A DNA stretch of 64,000 nt from NCBI RefSeq assembly GCF_900107455.1, contig NZ_FNQB01000001.1, positions 1,054,001-1,118,000 of the forward strand, read 5' to 3'. The first letter of the stretch is position 1. Every line of letters starts with the position of its first letter. A program made the translations under genes and the position numbers. Of the stretch, positions 7,656 to 16,785 are shown piece after piece. This DNA comes from Asanoa ishikariensis (GTDB lineage Bacteria; Actinomycetota; Actinomycetes; Mycobacteriales; Micromonosporaceae). The notes below the pieces were generated by a model. It was not told the DNA's origin and made no database searches. It worked only from the letters and a program-made list of their open reading frames with translations.

Positions 7656-8775
7656 GCGCCTGCGGGTCGCCGGTGCCGCGGTGGCGGCCACCACCGACCG
7701 TGGCGGCCGGATCGCGGCCGTCGCCATCGCCTTCGGCTGGCACTTCGCGGTCAACGTGCCCGGGATCGCCGGCGGCTGGGGCGAATACCGGGTGCCCTGG
7801 GCCGCCGCGGCCGGCTGGGTGCTGTTCGTCGTGGTCGGCGTGCTGGCCACCGCCCGCCTGTTCTACGGCTTCGCGGTGCCGGTCTTCCCGCTGCTGGGCG
7901 TGCTGCTGATCGTCGACGTGCTGGTCATCGCGATCACCCCGGACGACCAGATCTTCAACACCCTCAACTGGGCGTGGGGCACGATCGGGTGGTTCGCGCT
8001 CCTGCTGCTCTACGACCGGGGCGTCGGCGCGCTGGTCGCCGTACTCGTGGCCAACGCCGTCTTCGGCCTGGTCGGCGTGGTCGCGGCGAGCACCGAGGCG
8101 AGCGGTGCGGCCGACCTCAGCCGCTTCGTCATGTACATCTACGGCACCGGCGTGCTGCCGATCGCCCTGGTGGCGGCCATGGGCGTGCTGCGCGAGACGG
8201 CTCTGTCGACGGCGGCGAGCGAGGCGGCCCGGGCGGCACTGGAGTCGGAGCGGCTCGGCGCGGCACACGCCCAGCAGGAGCGCCAGGACCGCCTCGGCAT
8301 CGTCTCCGAGGCCGCCGGCGCGCTGCTGCACGACCTCGCCACCGGCCGCGCCGATCCTGCCGACCTCGACGTCCAACGGGCCTGCGCGCTCGCCGCCGCC
8401 CAGCTCCGCCGGCTGATCGCCGAGTCCGACGACGTGCCCGACCCGCTGCTGCACGAGCTGCGCGCCTGCGTCGACGTGGCCGAGCGGCAGGGTGTGCCGG
8501 TCGACCTCATCGCCGTCGGCGAGCTGCCCGAGCTCGACGTCGCGATCCGGCGCCGGCTGGCCGAGCCGCTCGCGGCGACGTTGGCGACCGCGCGGGATTG
8601 GGCCCGGGTGACGGTGGTGGCACAGCCCGACGAGGTGGTGGTCAGCCTGACCACCCCGGCGACGGCGGGGCCGGCCAAGGAGTCGCATTCCTGGCCGATG
8701 GACGGCGTAGTGGACTACTGGTACGAGCGGGACGAGGAACTGGTATGGACGCAGACACGGTGGCGAGCGGCATGA
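7645..8775 (+). CDS. Membrane histidine kinase-like protein with a degenerate catalytic domain
   Basis: This 376-residue protein has about five membrane segments, then a long helix (QQERQDRLGIVSEAAGALLH) with a phosphoacceptor-like His229 in ALLHDLATG. The region where an ATPase domain should follow is short. It lacks a recognisable N-box asparagine, DxGxG and G2 motif. It looks like a pseudokinase or a partner of the intact kinase encoded just upstream, with which it overlaps by 11 bases. It could act as a heterodimer subunit or phosphotransfer relay; both are inference. The C-terminus ends inside the response regulator start region. Confidence 0.75.
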   Translation: MSAERLRVAGAAVAATTDRGGRIAAVAIAFGWHFAVNVPGIAGGWGEYRVPWAAAAGWVLFVVVGVLATARLFYGFAVPVFPLLGVLLIVDVLVIAITPDDQIFNTLNWAWGTIGWFALLLLYDRGVGALVAVLVANAVFGLVGVVAASTEASGAADLSRFVMYIYGTGVLPIALVAAMGVLRETALSTAASEAARAALESERLGAAHAQQERQDRLGIVSEAAGALLHDLATGRADPADLDVQRACALAAAQLRRLIAESDDVPDPLLHELRACVDVAERQGVPVDLIAVGELPELDVAIRRRLAEPLAATLATARDWARVTVVAQPDEVVVSLTTPATAGPAKESHSWPMDGVVDYWYERDEELVWTQTRWRAA

Positions 8776-9467
8776 TCTACGGGTCGGGAGGCGCGCGCAC
8801 CACGGTCGCGATCGTCGACGACCATCCCGTGGTGCTCGAGGGCGTCCGCTCGTGGCTGGCCGCCGACCCGCGCCTCGAGGTGGTCGCGACCGGCGACAAC
8901 GTCGACGCCGTGCTGGCCGCCGGACCGACCGACGTGATCCTGCTCGACCTGCGGCTGCACGGCCGGATGGCGATCGACAAGGTGAGCGAGCTGAGCGCGG
9001 CCGGGCAGCGCGTGGTGGTCTACTCCGAACACCACGAGCCGTCGACGATCCTGGCCGTCCTCGACGCCGGCGCGGTGGCCTTCCTGGCCAAGCACGAGGG
9101 GCGCGACCACTGTGTCGAGACGGTGTTGGCGGCCGCGGCCGACCGCCCGTACGTGCCACCGTCGCTGGCCGGTGCGATGGTCGGTGACCGGCGCAGCTCC
9201 CGGCCGGCACTGTCCGACAAGGAGCGCGAGGCGCTGCTGCTCTGGTTCCAGTCGATGTCGAAGGCGTCGGTGGCCAAGCGGATGCAGATCAGCGAGCACA
9301 CCGTGAAGCAATACGTCGACCGGGCGCGGATCAAGTACGCCCGGGCCGGGCGCCCGGCGGCGACGAAATCGGCGCTGCTCGCGCGGGCCATCGAGGACGG
9401 GTTGATCCGCCCCGAGGAGATTGTGACGTACCGGTCATACGCGTCAACCGATCGGCCATTGCCCTAA
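8745..9467 (+). CDS. LuxR/NarL-family response regulator
   Basis: The 240-residue protein has a receiver domain with the acidic pair Asp25-Asp26 (AIVDDHPVV), phosphoacceptor Asp68 (ILLDLRLHG), switch residue Ser94 and Lys116 (FLAKHEG). A C-terminal helix-turn-helix follows at about residues 170-230 (SDKEREALLLWFQ, ISEHTVKQYVDRARIKY). It is presumably phosphorylated by the adjacent kinase and controls nearby or distant promoters. The ATG at 8745 is chosen because GAGGA precedes it at good spacing. An ATG at 8772 (ATGA overlap with the previous stop) is the alternative and would remove nine residues. Confidence 0.92.
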   Translation: MDADTVASGMIYGSGGARTTVAIVDDHPVVLEGVRSWLAADPRLEVVATGDNVDAVLAAGPTDVILLDLRLHGRMAIDKVSELSAAGQRVVVYSEHHEPSTILAVLDAGAVAFLAKHEGRDHCVETVLAAAADRPYVPPSLAGAMVGDRRSSRPALSDKEREALLLWFQSMSKASVAKRMQISEHTVKQYVDRARIKYARAGRPAATKSALLARAIEDGLIRPEEIVTYRSYASTDRPLP

Positions 9468-9562
9468 CCCGCCGATCGAACGACCCCCGGTTGACTGTCA
9501 TGACACTGCGTGGCGGCAGGGCCAACATGGTGACAGGTTCCTCACCCTGGAGGCCCCTCCCC

Positions 9563-10339
9563 ATGAGTGCCACACCCTTCTTCATCCAGCCATACCGGTT
9601 CGACGACCCGACCGCCGACGACACCAGCCCGATGCTCGACCGCCAGCGCGCCGTCGTGCTCGAGCCGGGTGAAGAGGTGCTCTGGCGCGGGCAGGTCAAC
9701 GTCACGGGCTACCTCGTCGGCCCGACCGGCGGCAGCGTCGGCAACGGCCAAGCCGAGCGGCGCTGGACGCTGCCCCGATACGCCGACGTGACGATCACCG
9801 ATCGCCGGCTCGCGTACGTCTGCGACGACTGGGACCTCGCCCGGGTCGGTGCGCCCCGGCACCGCTCGACGCCGTCCTTCGCCCGCCCCCGGCCGAGGCG
9901 CCGCCCCGCACTGGGCGGCGGCACCCGGGTGGCCACCGGCCAGATCCTCTGGCAGTGGCCGTGGCGGCTGCACCTGCTGCCCGCGCCCGGTCCGCAGGGT
10001 GTGCTGATCGTCTGCGACTCGATGCGCTCCAACCGCCGTCCGGCGCTGATGCTCGCCGGCGGCGTGGCGAGTGACGGTCGGGAGCTCGCGCTGACGGTGC
10101 GCCGTTCGATCGCCCGGTTCCGCCTGACCAACCCCGACATCGTCGAGCTCTCGCCGCGCGACCGCGACGCGCTGCAACTGCGGGCCGGCTCGGCCCTGCT
10201 GCTCGACGAGTTGACCGACCCGCAGCGTGGCGTCGCCCTGCCGGGCGGCCTGCCGGTCGAGTTCGTCAACCGTGACGACTACTACCACCCGGCCCCGGTC
10301 CAGCAACAGTGGGGCCTGGCTGGCGGCGGCCCCGCCTAG
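9563..10339 (+). CDS. Uncharacterised protein with a possible bacterial PH-like N-terminal region
   Basis: I cannot assign this 258-residue soluble protein to a named family. The segment LEPGEEVLWRGQVNV and, further on, VTITDRRLAYVCDDWDL resemble the first and later strands of bacterial PH/GRAM-type domains, where such phrases are common. A basic Arg/Pro-rich stretch (about residues 99-115) separates this from a second beta-rich half. The ATG at 9563 follows GGAGG at suitable spacing. It stands between the response regulator and nuoI, followed by a terminator-like hairpin, and may be a target of the two-component system. Confidence 0.7.
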   Translation: MSATPFFIQPYRFDDPTADDTSPMLDRQRAVVLEPGEEVLWRGQVNVTGYLVGPTGGSVGNGQAERRWTLPRYADVTITDRRLAYVCDDWDLARVGAPRHRSTPSFARPRPRRRPALGGGTRVATGQILWQWPWRLHLLPAPGPQGVLIVCDSMRSNRRPALMLAGGVASDGRELALTVRRSIARFRLTNPDIVELSPRDRDALQLRAGSALLLDELTDPQRGVALPGGLPVEFVNRDDYYHPAPVQQQWGLAGGGPA

Positions 10340-10367
10340 GCTCGTCGGCTTCCATCCCTCCCCGGCA

Positions 10368-10397
10368 AACAGGGCGTCCCGCGAGGGGCGTCCTGTT
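10368..10397 (+). terminator. Hairpin terminator before nuoI
   Basis: AACAGG pairs with CCTGTT around an inner GC-rich stem with one mismatch and one G-U pair. The hairpin closes the block of inserted genes and implies that nuoI-N have their own promoter in the roughly 50 bases before 10452. Confidence 0.6.
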
Positions 10398-10451
10398 CGC
10401 ATTGGGCGCACGGATTGAATCAAGACAACCAATCACGGCAGGATAAGGGTC

Positions 10452-11006
10452 ATGGGTGTACCCGGAGCAGGGTTGGCGAAGGGCCTGGCCGTCACGTTGA
10501 AGACGATGACGCGTCGTTCGCACACCCATCAGTACCCGGATGTGGCCCCTGACCTGCCGCCGCGCTCGCGTGGAGTGATCGCGCTGCTGGCCGAGAACTG
10601 CACGGTGTGCATGTTGTGCGCGCGCGAGTGCCCCGACTGGTGCATCTACATCGACTCGCACAAGGAAGAGGTCGTGGTGCCCGGCGCGGCCCGGCCGCGC
10701 CAGCGCAACGTGCTCGACAAGTTCGACATCGACTTCTCGCTGTGCATGTACTGCGGCATCTGCATCGAGGTGTGCCCGTTCGACGCGCTCTACTGGTCGC
10801 CCGAGTTCGAGTACGCGGAATACGACATCAAGAACCTCCTGCACGACAAGGACCAGTTGGGCGAGTGGATGGACACCGTGCCGCCGCCGCCCGCGCACGA
10901 CCCCAACGGCGAGCCGGCCAAGGAGGAGTCGACCGCGGCCAAGCGCGCCGCCGGCGGCGAGCCCGACTCCGGCCGCCCGGCCCGGCCGCCGCGAGCGCCG
11001 AGGTGA
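10452..11006 (+). CDS. nuoI: NADH-quinone oxidoreductase subunit I (2x[4Fe-4S] ferredoxin)
   Basis: NuoI carries the two tetranuclear clusters (N6a/N6b) that pass electrons towards NuoB in Complex I. Cluster ligands are Cys50, Cys53, Cys56 and Cys60 ([14 protein letters not shown]) and Cys98, Cys101, Cys104 and Cys108 ([14 protein letters not shown]). The cysteine ligand of each second cluster pattern is complete. The protein is 184 residues with a charged Pro/Ala-rich tail. The ATG is preceded by GGATAAGGG. It starts a run of six genes, each overlapping the next by four bases. NuoB, its electron acceptor, is not encoded here. Confidence 0.96.
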   Translation: MGVPGAGLAKGLAVTLKTMTRRSHTHQYPDVAPDLPPRSRGVIALLAENCTVCMLCARECPDWCIYIDSHKEEVVVPGAARPRQRNVLDKFDIDFSLCMYCGICIEVCPFDALYWSPEFEYAEYDIKNLLHDKDQLGEWMDTVPPPPAHDPNGEPAKEESTAAKRAAGGEPDSGRPARPPRAPR

Positions 11007-11506
11007 CGGGCGCCGACGTGCTGCTGCTGGCCCTCGGGGCGGTGGCGGTGGGTTCCGGCGTCCTCGTGGTGACCACCGACCAGCTCGTCCGGGCCGGCCT
11101 CTACCTGGTCGTCTGTCTCGGCGCCATCGCCGGCCTCTACCTCGTGCTCACCGCCGAGCTGGTCGCCTGGGTCCAGGTGCTGATCTACGTCGGTGCGGTC
11201 GTCGTGCTGCTGCTGTTCGCGGTGATGCTGACCAGGGCGCCGATCGGCCGCTCGCCTGACCTCAACCGACCTGGCCTGCCGGCCGTGCTGATCGGTGGCG
11301 GCGCCGGGCTCGGCCTCGCGGTGCTGTTCGCGGACGCGTTCCGCTTCACCAAGGTCGACCTGCCGAGCCCGGGCAACGCGGAGGCCATCGGCACCGAGCT
11401 GTTCCGCTCCTGGGTGCTGCCGTTCGAGGTGCTCTCCGTGCTGCTGCTGGCCGCGCTGGTCGGAGCGATCATCGTGTCCCGGCCGGACATCGGGAGCAGA
11501 CCTTGA
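11003..11506 (+). CDS. nuoJ: NADH-quinone oxidoreductase subunit J
   Basis: NuoJ is a membrane-arm subunit of Complex I. The protein has 167 residues and five predicted membrane helices. The conserved segment [20 protein letters not shown] contains the pi-bulge helix region of the family. Translation starts at a GTG overlapping the nuoI stop by four bases (GTGA). The C-terminal helix [18 protein letters not shown] is also typical. Confidence 0.94.
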   Translation: MTGADVLLLALGAVAVGSGVLVVTTDQLVRAGLYLVVCLGAIAGLYLVLTAELVAWVQVLIYVGAVVVLLLFAVMLTRAPIGRSPDLNRPGLPAVLIGGGAGLGLAVLFADAFRFTKVDLPSPGNAEAIGTELFRSWVLPFEVLSVLLLAALVGAIIVSRPDIGSRP

Positions 11507-11850
11507 GACCGGTCATCCCGTACGTCGTCGCCGCGCTGCTCTTCGGCGCCGGCGTCTACGGGGTGCTGCGCAGGCGCAACGCGGTCCTGGTGTTGATGGC
11601 CGTCGAGCTCATGCTCAACGCCGTCAACCTGATCCTGGTCACCGCCGACACCACGGTGCGCGGCACGCTGCCGCACGGCGGGCAGGTCTTCGCGCTGTTC
11701 GTGATCGTGCTCGCCGCGGCCGAGGTCGGTGTGGGCCTGGCCATCGTCCTCCAGCTCTACCGGCTGCGGTCCAGCGTCGCGGTCGACACCGTGCGACTGG
11801 ACGCCGCGCCGGCCAGCGAGCTCGACGAACCTCGACTGGTGCGCGAATGA
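11503..11850 (+). CDS. nuoK: NADH-quinone oxidoreductase subunit K
   Basis: NuoK is a short three-helix membrane subunit homologous to MrpC antiporter proteins. The protein has 115 residues, including a hydrophilic tail of about 17 residues. The proton-channel glutamates lie in VLVLMAVELMLNAVNLILV and in AAAEVGVGLAIV. The start is a TTG overlapping the nuoJ stop (TTGA). Length and motif are ordinary for the family. Confidence 0.95.
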   Translation: MRPVIPYVVAALLFGAGVYGVLRRRNAVLVLMAVELMLNAVNLILVTADTTVRGTLPHGGQVFALFVIVLAAAEVGVGLAIVLQLYRLRSSVAVDTVRLDAAPASELDEPRLVRE

Positions 11851-13706
11851 GCGTTGACGTGCTGGGGCCGCTGCTTCCCGTCGTACCCCTGGTGGCGGCT
11901 CTTTCCGGTTTTGTCCTGCCGCTGCGGTCCCGGACCGCGGCGGCTCTGCTCGGCATCGCGGGCGCCACCGGCGCGCTGGTGGTCGCGATCCTGCTCGCGG
12001 TCCGGGTCGACGAGCCGTTCGAGACGGTCGTCGAGTGGGTCCAGATCGGCAACCTGTCGGTCACCGCGGGCGTGCGGATCGACTCGGCGGCGGCGCTGGT
12101 GGCCGTCGCGGTCGGCGTGGTCGCGCTGGCCGTCCAGGTCTACTCGACCGCTTACCTGCACGACGACGACCGCTATCCGCCGTACGCCGCGCAGGTCAGC
12201 CTGTTCACCGCCGCGATGCTGCTGGTCGTGGTCGCCGGCGACCTGATACTGCTGCTGGTCGGCTGGGAGATCATGGGCATCTGCTCGTACCTCCTGATCG
12301 GCCATGACCGGCGGCTGCCCGAGGCACCCGCGGCGGCGGTCAAGGCGTTCCTCGTCACCCGGGTGGGTGACATCGGCTTCCTGCTCGGCATCGTGCTGCT
12401 GGGCGTCAACGCCGGCAGCTTCTGGATCACTCAGGTGCTGGCATCGCTGCCCGGCCTGCCGGCCGCCACCGTGACCGCCGCGGCGCTGCTGCTGCTCGCC
12501 GGGGTCGCCGGGAAGAGCGCGCAGTTCCCGCTGCACACCTGGTTGCCGGACGCGATGGCCGGCCCGACGCCGATCTCCGCCCTGATCCACGCGGCCACGA
12601 TGGTCGCCGCCGGCATCTACGTGGTGACCCGGCTCTACCCGGTGTTCGTGCTCGGCGACCCCTCGCTGGTCGTGCTCGGCGTCATGGCCGTGATCACCGT
12701 GCTGATCGGCGCGCTCGCCGCGACCGCGCAGGACGACATCAAACGGGTGCTGGCCTGGTCGACCGTCTCGCAGATCGGCTACATGGCGGCCGCGCTGGCC
12801 GTCGGTGCGCCGGCGGTCGCGCTGTTCCACCTGCTCACCCACGCCGCCTTCAAGGCGCTGCTGTTCCTCGGGGCCGGCTCGATCATCCACGAGGTGGGCA
12901 GCAACTCGATGTCCGCGATGGGCGGGCTGCGCCGACGGATGCCGGCCACGTTCTGGTCCATGACCATCGGGCTCGGCGCGCTGATCGGGCTGCCGCCGCT
13001 GGCCGGCTTCTGGAGCAAGGACGCGGTGCTGCACGCCGCCTCCTCGGCGGAGGCCGGTTGGCTGCCGGGTCTCGTCTACGGCGTCGGCCTCGCCGGCGTG
13101 CTGATCACCGCCTGGTACGCGGGCCGCCTGTGGCTGCGCACGTTCTTCGGCACCCCGCGCTCGCCCGGCGCGTCGTCGGCCCACGAGCCGTCCTGGCCCA
13201 TGACGGTGCCGGTCGTGGTGCTGGCCGTGCCCAGCGCGCTGCTCGGGCTGCTGGCGTTCGCCGACGGCTTCGGCGCCCGGCTGACCCCGTTCGTGGTCGA
13301 CCTGCCGGAGGTGGAGCTGTCGCACCTCGGCGCCGAGACGGCCGCCCCGCTGGCCGCCCTGGTGCTCGGGTTCGTGCTGGTCTGGGCGCTGTGGCGCCGG
13401 GACGCGGCGCGCGACCCGGCCCGGTTCCTCGGCCCACTGCGGTCCACGTTCGACAACGCGTTCTGGCTCGACACCGTGCAGGACCGGCTCGTGGTCCGCC
13501 CGGTGGTGGTGCTGGCCCGGCGGGTCTCGACCGCCGACCAGCGCGTGGTCGACGGCGCGGTCGAGGGCACCGGCCAGGGCACCGCCGACGCGGGTGACGT
13601 GCTCGCCGCCTGGCACCGGGCCGGGCTGCCCCGGGCCGCGACCGCCCTGCTGGCCGGCGTGCTGCTGTTCGCGTTCGCCGCGGCGCTCTACGGGAGTGCG
13701 ACATGA
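11847..13706 (+). CDS. nuoL: NADH-quinone oxidoreductase subunit L
   Basis: NuoL is the distal antiporter-like proton pump of the membrane arm, which also carries the long lateral helix. The protein has 619 residues with about sixteen helices. Core motifs include LLVGWEIMGICSYLLIG (Glu in helix 5), KSAQFPLHTWLPDAMAGPTP (Lys), ALIHAATMVAAGIYVVTR and HLLTHAAFKALLFLGAG. All conserved charged residues expected for proton translocation appear present. It overlaps nuoK and nuoM by four bases each (ATGA). Confidence 0.97.
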   Translation: MSVDVLGPLLPVVPLVAALSGFVLPLRSRTAAALLGIAGATGALVVAILLAVRVDEPFETVVEWVQIGNLSVTAGVRIDSAAALVAVAVGVVALAVQVYSTAYLHDDDRYPPYAAQVSLFTAAMLLVVVAGDLILLLVGWEIMGICSYLLIGHDRRLPEAPAAAVKAFLVTRVGDIGFLLGIVLLGVNAGSFWITQVLASLPGLPAATVTAAALLLLAGVAGKSAQFPLHTWLPDAMAGPTPISALIHAATMVAAGIYVVTRLYPVFVLGDPSLVVLGVMAVITVLIGALAATAQDDIKRVLAWSTVSQIGYMAAALAVGAPAVALFHLLTHAAFKALLFLGAGSIIHEVGSNSMSAMGGLRRRMPATFWSMTIGLGALIGLPPLAGFWSKDAVLHAASSAEAGWLPGLVYGVGLAGVLITAWYAGRLWLRTFFGTPRSPGASSAHEPSWPMTVPVVVLAVPSALLGLLAFADGFGARLTPFVVDLPEVELSHLGAETAAPLAALVLGFVLVWALWRRDAARDPARFLGPLRSTFDNAFWLDTVQDRLVVRPVVVLARRVSTADQRVVDGAVEGTGQGTADAGDVLAAWHRAGLPRAATALLAGVLLFAFAAALYGSAT

Positions 13707-15226
13707 GCGAGGCGTTGCTGATAGCGGTGCTCGCCCTGCCTGCCGTGGGCGCGGCCGCCGCTTTCTTTCCCGACCGTGCCGGCCGACTCTTCGGCACCGT
13801 GTTGGCCGCGCTGGCGTTCGTCGCGAGCCTGTTACTCGGCGCGTACTCCCAACCAGCCAGTTGGTTCGCCTACACCCCCGCCGCACAGGGCGCGCCGCCC
13901 ATCGTGCCGTGGACCTCGGTCGACACGCCCTGGGTGCCGGCGCTCGACCTGCGGCTGCACTTCGGTGTCGACGGCGTCTCGTACCCCCTGGTCGTGTTGA
14001 CCACGCTGTTGACGCTGCTCTGCTGCCTCTACACGCTGTGGCATGTGCCCACCGGCGGCCGTGGCTCGACGCTGGTCGCGCTGCTGCTGGTGGTCGAGGT
14101 CGGGATGCTCGGCACCTTCCTCGCCCTCGATCTCGTGCTGTTCTTCGTGTTCTTCGAGGTCGTGCTGCTGCCGATGTACGCGGTGATCGCCGGCTGGGGT
14201 GGCGAACGGCGCCGGCACGCGGCCCGCAAGTTCGCCCTCTACACCCTGTTCGGCTCGGTGCTGCTGCTGGTCGGCGTGTTCACGGTGGTCGCCGCGGCCG
14301 GCACCGCCGACCTGGTCACGCTCACCTCGGGCTCGGTCTCCCTGACGCGGAACACCCAGTTGGCCGCGTTCGCGCTGCTGGCGATCGCGTTCGCGGTCAA
14401 GAGTCCGCTCTGGCCGCTGCACACCTGGCTGCCCGACGCGCACACCCAGGCGCCGACGGTGGGCAGCGTCCTGCTGGCCGGCGTGCTGCTGAAGATGGGC
14501 ACCTACGGCCTGATCCGGGTGGCGGTCGGCGTGGCACCCGAGGGCGCGCGGTGGGCCTCGCCGCTGCTGGGTGCGCTCGCGGTCGCCGCGATCCTGGTCG
14601 GCTGCCTGGTCTGTCTCGCGCAGACCGAGCTCAAACGCCTGATCGCCTACTCCAGCGTCGGCCACATGGGCTTCGTGCTGCTCGGCGTCGCGACGCTGAC
14701 GGCGACCGGCATCCAGGCCGCACTGATCGGCAACGTCGCGCACGGCATCATCACCGGCCTGCTGTTCTTCCTGGCCGGCGCGGTCAAGGACCGGTTCCAC
14801 ACCGGCGATCTCGCGGTGCTCGGCGGGCTGCGCGAGCGTTCGCCGTGGCTGTCCGGGCTGCTGGCGTTCGCGGCGATCGCGTCGCTCGGGCTCCCCGGCC
14901 TGGCCGGTTTCTGGGGCGAGGCGTTCGCGGTCGTGGCCGCATTCGAGCGCGGCGGCGCGGGCTGGGTGACGCTGGGCGTCCTGGCCGCGATCGGCGGCGC
15001 GCTGACCGCCGCGTACTTCCTGCGCATGCTGCGCAAGGTCACCCACGGCGCGGCCTCGCCCGCGGTCGCCGCTCCGCCACTGCCGGCCCTGCGGGTCAGC
15101 GGCATGGAGCTCGTCGCCTGGTCACCGCTGGTGGTGCTGGCCCTGCTGGTCGGCCTGGTGCCGGCGGTGGTGCTCGGCCTCTCCGCGGCACCGGTGCAGT
15201 CGCTGGTCGAGGCGGTGACCCCGTGA
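13703..15226 (+). CDS. nuoM: NADH-quinone oxidoreductase subunit M
   Basis: NuoM is the second antiporter-like proton pump of Complex I. The protein has 507 residues and about fourteen helices. Motifs include FEVVLLPMYAVIAGWG (conserved Glu), VKSPLWPLHTWLPDAHTQAP (Lys) and LLKMGTYGLIRVA, with the later lysine region AQTELKRLIAYSSVGHMGFV. Its ATG overlaps the nuoL stop and its own stop overlaps the GTG of nuoN, so the three pumps are translationally linked. Confidence 0.97.
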   Translation: MSEALLIAVLALPAVGAAAAFFPDRAGRLFGTVLAALAFVASLLLGAYSQPASWFAYTPAAQGAPPIVPWTSVDTPWVPALDLRLHFGVDGVSYPLVVLTTLLTLLCCLYTLWHVPTGGRGSTLVALLLVVEVGMLGTFLALDLVLFFVFFEVVLLPMYAVIAGWGGERRRHAARKFALYTLFGSVLLLVGVFTVVAAAGTADLVTLTSGSVSLTRNTQLAAFALLAIAFAVKSPLWPLHTWLPDAHTQAPTVGSVLLAGVLLKMGTYGLIRVAVGVAPEGARWASPLLGALAVAAILVGCLVCLAQTELKRLIAYSSVGHMGFVLLGVATLTATGIQAALIGNVAHGIITGLLFFLAGAVKDRFHTGDLAVLGGLRERSPWLSGLLAFAAIASLGLPGLAGFWGEAFAVVAAFERGGAGWVTLGVLAAIGGALTAAYFLRMLRKVTHGAASPAVAAPPLPALRVSGMELVAWSPLVVLALLVGLVPAVVLGLSAAPVQSLVEAVTP

Positions 15227-16710
15227 CGCAGGCCGTCGACCATGTCGCACTGCTGCCGGGCTATCTGGCCGCCGCCACCGCGGTGCTGGTGCTGTTGGCC
15301 GACCTGTTCGTGGCCCGGCGCCCTGTCACGTTGGTGGTCGCCTTCTGCGGGGCGGTGGCGACCGCGGTGGTCGCGATCGTCGTGGGTCTTGGCAACTCCC
15401 GCTCGACGTTCTGCCTGCCGGAGGGTTGCTCCTACCTGGCCGACGGCCGGTCCGCCCTGGTCGCCGCCATGTTCGGTTTCCTGACCGCGGGCGTCCTGCT
15501 GCTGTCGGCGCCGCTGCTGCGAGCCGGCGTGGCACCGGCGGGGGAGTACTGCTTCCTGCTCGCCTGCTCGATGACCGGCGGCGTCGTGCTGGGCTCGGCA
15601 GGCGACCTGATCACCCTGATCGTCGCCCTCGAGACCTTGACCCTTCCCTTGTACGTGTTGGTAGGCATGCGCCGCCAGACGATGGAGAGTGCGGCCGCAG
15701 CGGTCACCTTCTTCGTGGTCAGCGTCGTGGCGACGGCGGTCTCGCTGCTCGGCGCGGCGCTGCTCTACGCGGTCACCGGTCGGCTGCACCTGTCCGCCCT
15801 GGCGCCGGCGCTGACCGGCGACGTGTCCCTGGCCGGCGGCGACCCGGTCCGCGCCCTCGACCTCCCGCTCACCTCGGCAGGCATCGCGCTGCTCGTGCTC
15901 GGCCTGGCGTTCAAGGTCGCGGCGGTGCCGTTCCACGCCTGGGCGCCACCGACGTACGACGGCGCGCCGCTGCCGGTCGCCGCCTACCTGTCGACGGCAT
16001 CGAAGCTGGGCGGCGTGGTGGCTCTCCTAGCGGTGGTCACGGTCGCGTTGCCGCCCGCGGTCACGGGTCCGGTGCTGGCCGCGCTCGCGGTGCTGACCAT
16101 GACGGTCGGCAACCTGGTCGCCCTCAGGCAGATCCGGATGACCCGCCTGCTGGCCTGGTCATCGGTGGCCCAAGCGGGCTACATCCTGGCACCGCTGGGC
16201 GCGCTGGCGCTCGCTTCCGGCCGCACGGGCGAGGCCTTCGACACGGCCGTAACGGCAGCCGTGGCCTACACGATCTTCTTCGTGGTGCTCGAACTCGGCG
16301 CGTTCGCGGCCGTGGTAGCCCTGCGCGAGCCCACCGCAGACGGCGGCCGCCTCGACTCCTACCGGGGCGCGGCCCGCCGGAACCGTTTCGTCGGAGCGGC
16401 GTTGGCGCTGGCCCTGATCGGCCTGGCCGGCCTCCCACCGGGCCTGGCGGGCCTGTTCGCGAAGGTCGCGGTAGTCCGATCCCTGCTGACCGGCTCGTCG
16501 GGTTGGCTGGCAGTGATCGTCGCCCTCAACGCAGTGATCGGCCTGGCCTACTACGTCCGCGTGGCCGCACTCCTCTACGCCCCGGACCCCCTGAACCGCC
16601 CGTCCCGCACGGTCCCCTGGCCGGTGGCCGGGGTCCTGGCAGCGGCAACAGTCTTCGCACTGGTCGTGGGCTTCGCCCCACAGCTGGTCCTGGACTGGGC
16701 AGCCGGCTGA
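15223..16710 (+). CDS. nuoN: NADH-quinone oxidoreductase subunit N
   Basis: NuoN is the third antiporter-like subunit. The protein has 495 residues, about fourteen helices, the motif FKVAAVPFHAWAPPTYDGAP (Lys) and the segment RMTRLLAWSSVAQAGYILAP. The GTG start overlaps the nuoM stop by four bases. It is the last gene of this Complex I run. The following 75 bases contain no strong hairpin, and then a dispersed nested palindrome begins at 16786. Confidence 0.96.
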   Translation: MTQAVDHVALLPGYLAAATAVLVLLADLFVARRPVTLVVAFCGAVATAVVAIVVGLGNSRSTFCLPEGCSYLADGRSALVAAMFGFLTAGVLLLSAPLLRAGVAPAGEYCFLLACSMTGGVVLGSAGDLITLIVALETLTLPLYVLVGMRRQTMESAAAAVTFFVVSVVATAVSLLGAALLYAVTGRLHLSALAPALTGDVSLAGGDPVRALDLPLTSAGIALLVLGLAFKVAAVPFHAWAPPTYDGAPLPVAAYLSTASKLGGVVALLAVVTVALPPAVTGPVLAALAVLTMTVGNLVALRQIRMTRLLAWSSVAQAGYILAPLGALALASGRTGEAFDTAVTAAVAYTIFFVVLELGAFAAVVALREPTADGGRLDSYRGAARRNRFVGAALALALIGLAGLPPGLAGLFAKVAVVRSLLTGSSGWLAVIVALNAVIGLAYYVRVAALLYAPDPLNRPSRTVPWPVAGVLAAATVFALVVGFAPQLVLDWAAG

Positions 16711-16785
16711 CAAACCCGCCCTACTCCCGGCGCTCGCGGCGGTGATCGACGCATGCATGGCGTTCGGGGTTCACCCCGCGCGCCA

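Noticed and set aside
11757-13886. A 709-codon frame antisense to nuoL
   Set aside because: Arg/Gln/Gly/His-rich shadow of a gene with unambiguous family motifs on the other strand.
13594-15222. Long plus-strand extension ahead of nuoN
   Set aside because: The frame is out of phase with nuoM, is Arg-rich and lacks domains; nuoN starts at the GTG overlapping the nuoM stop.
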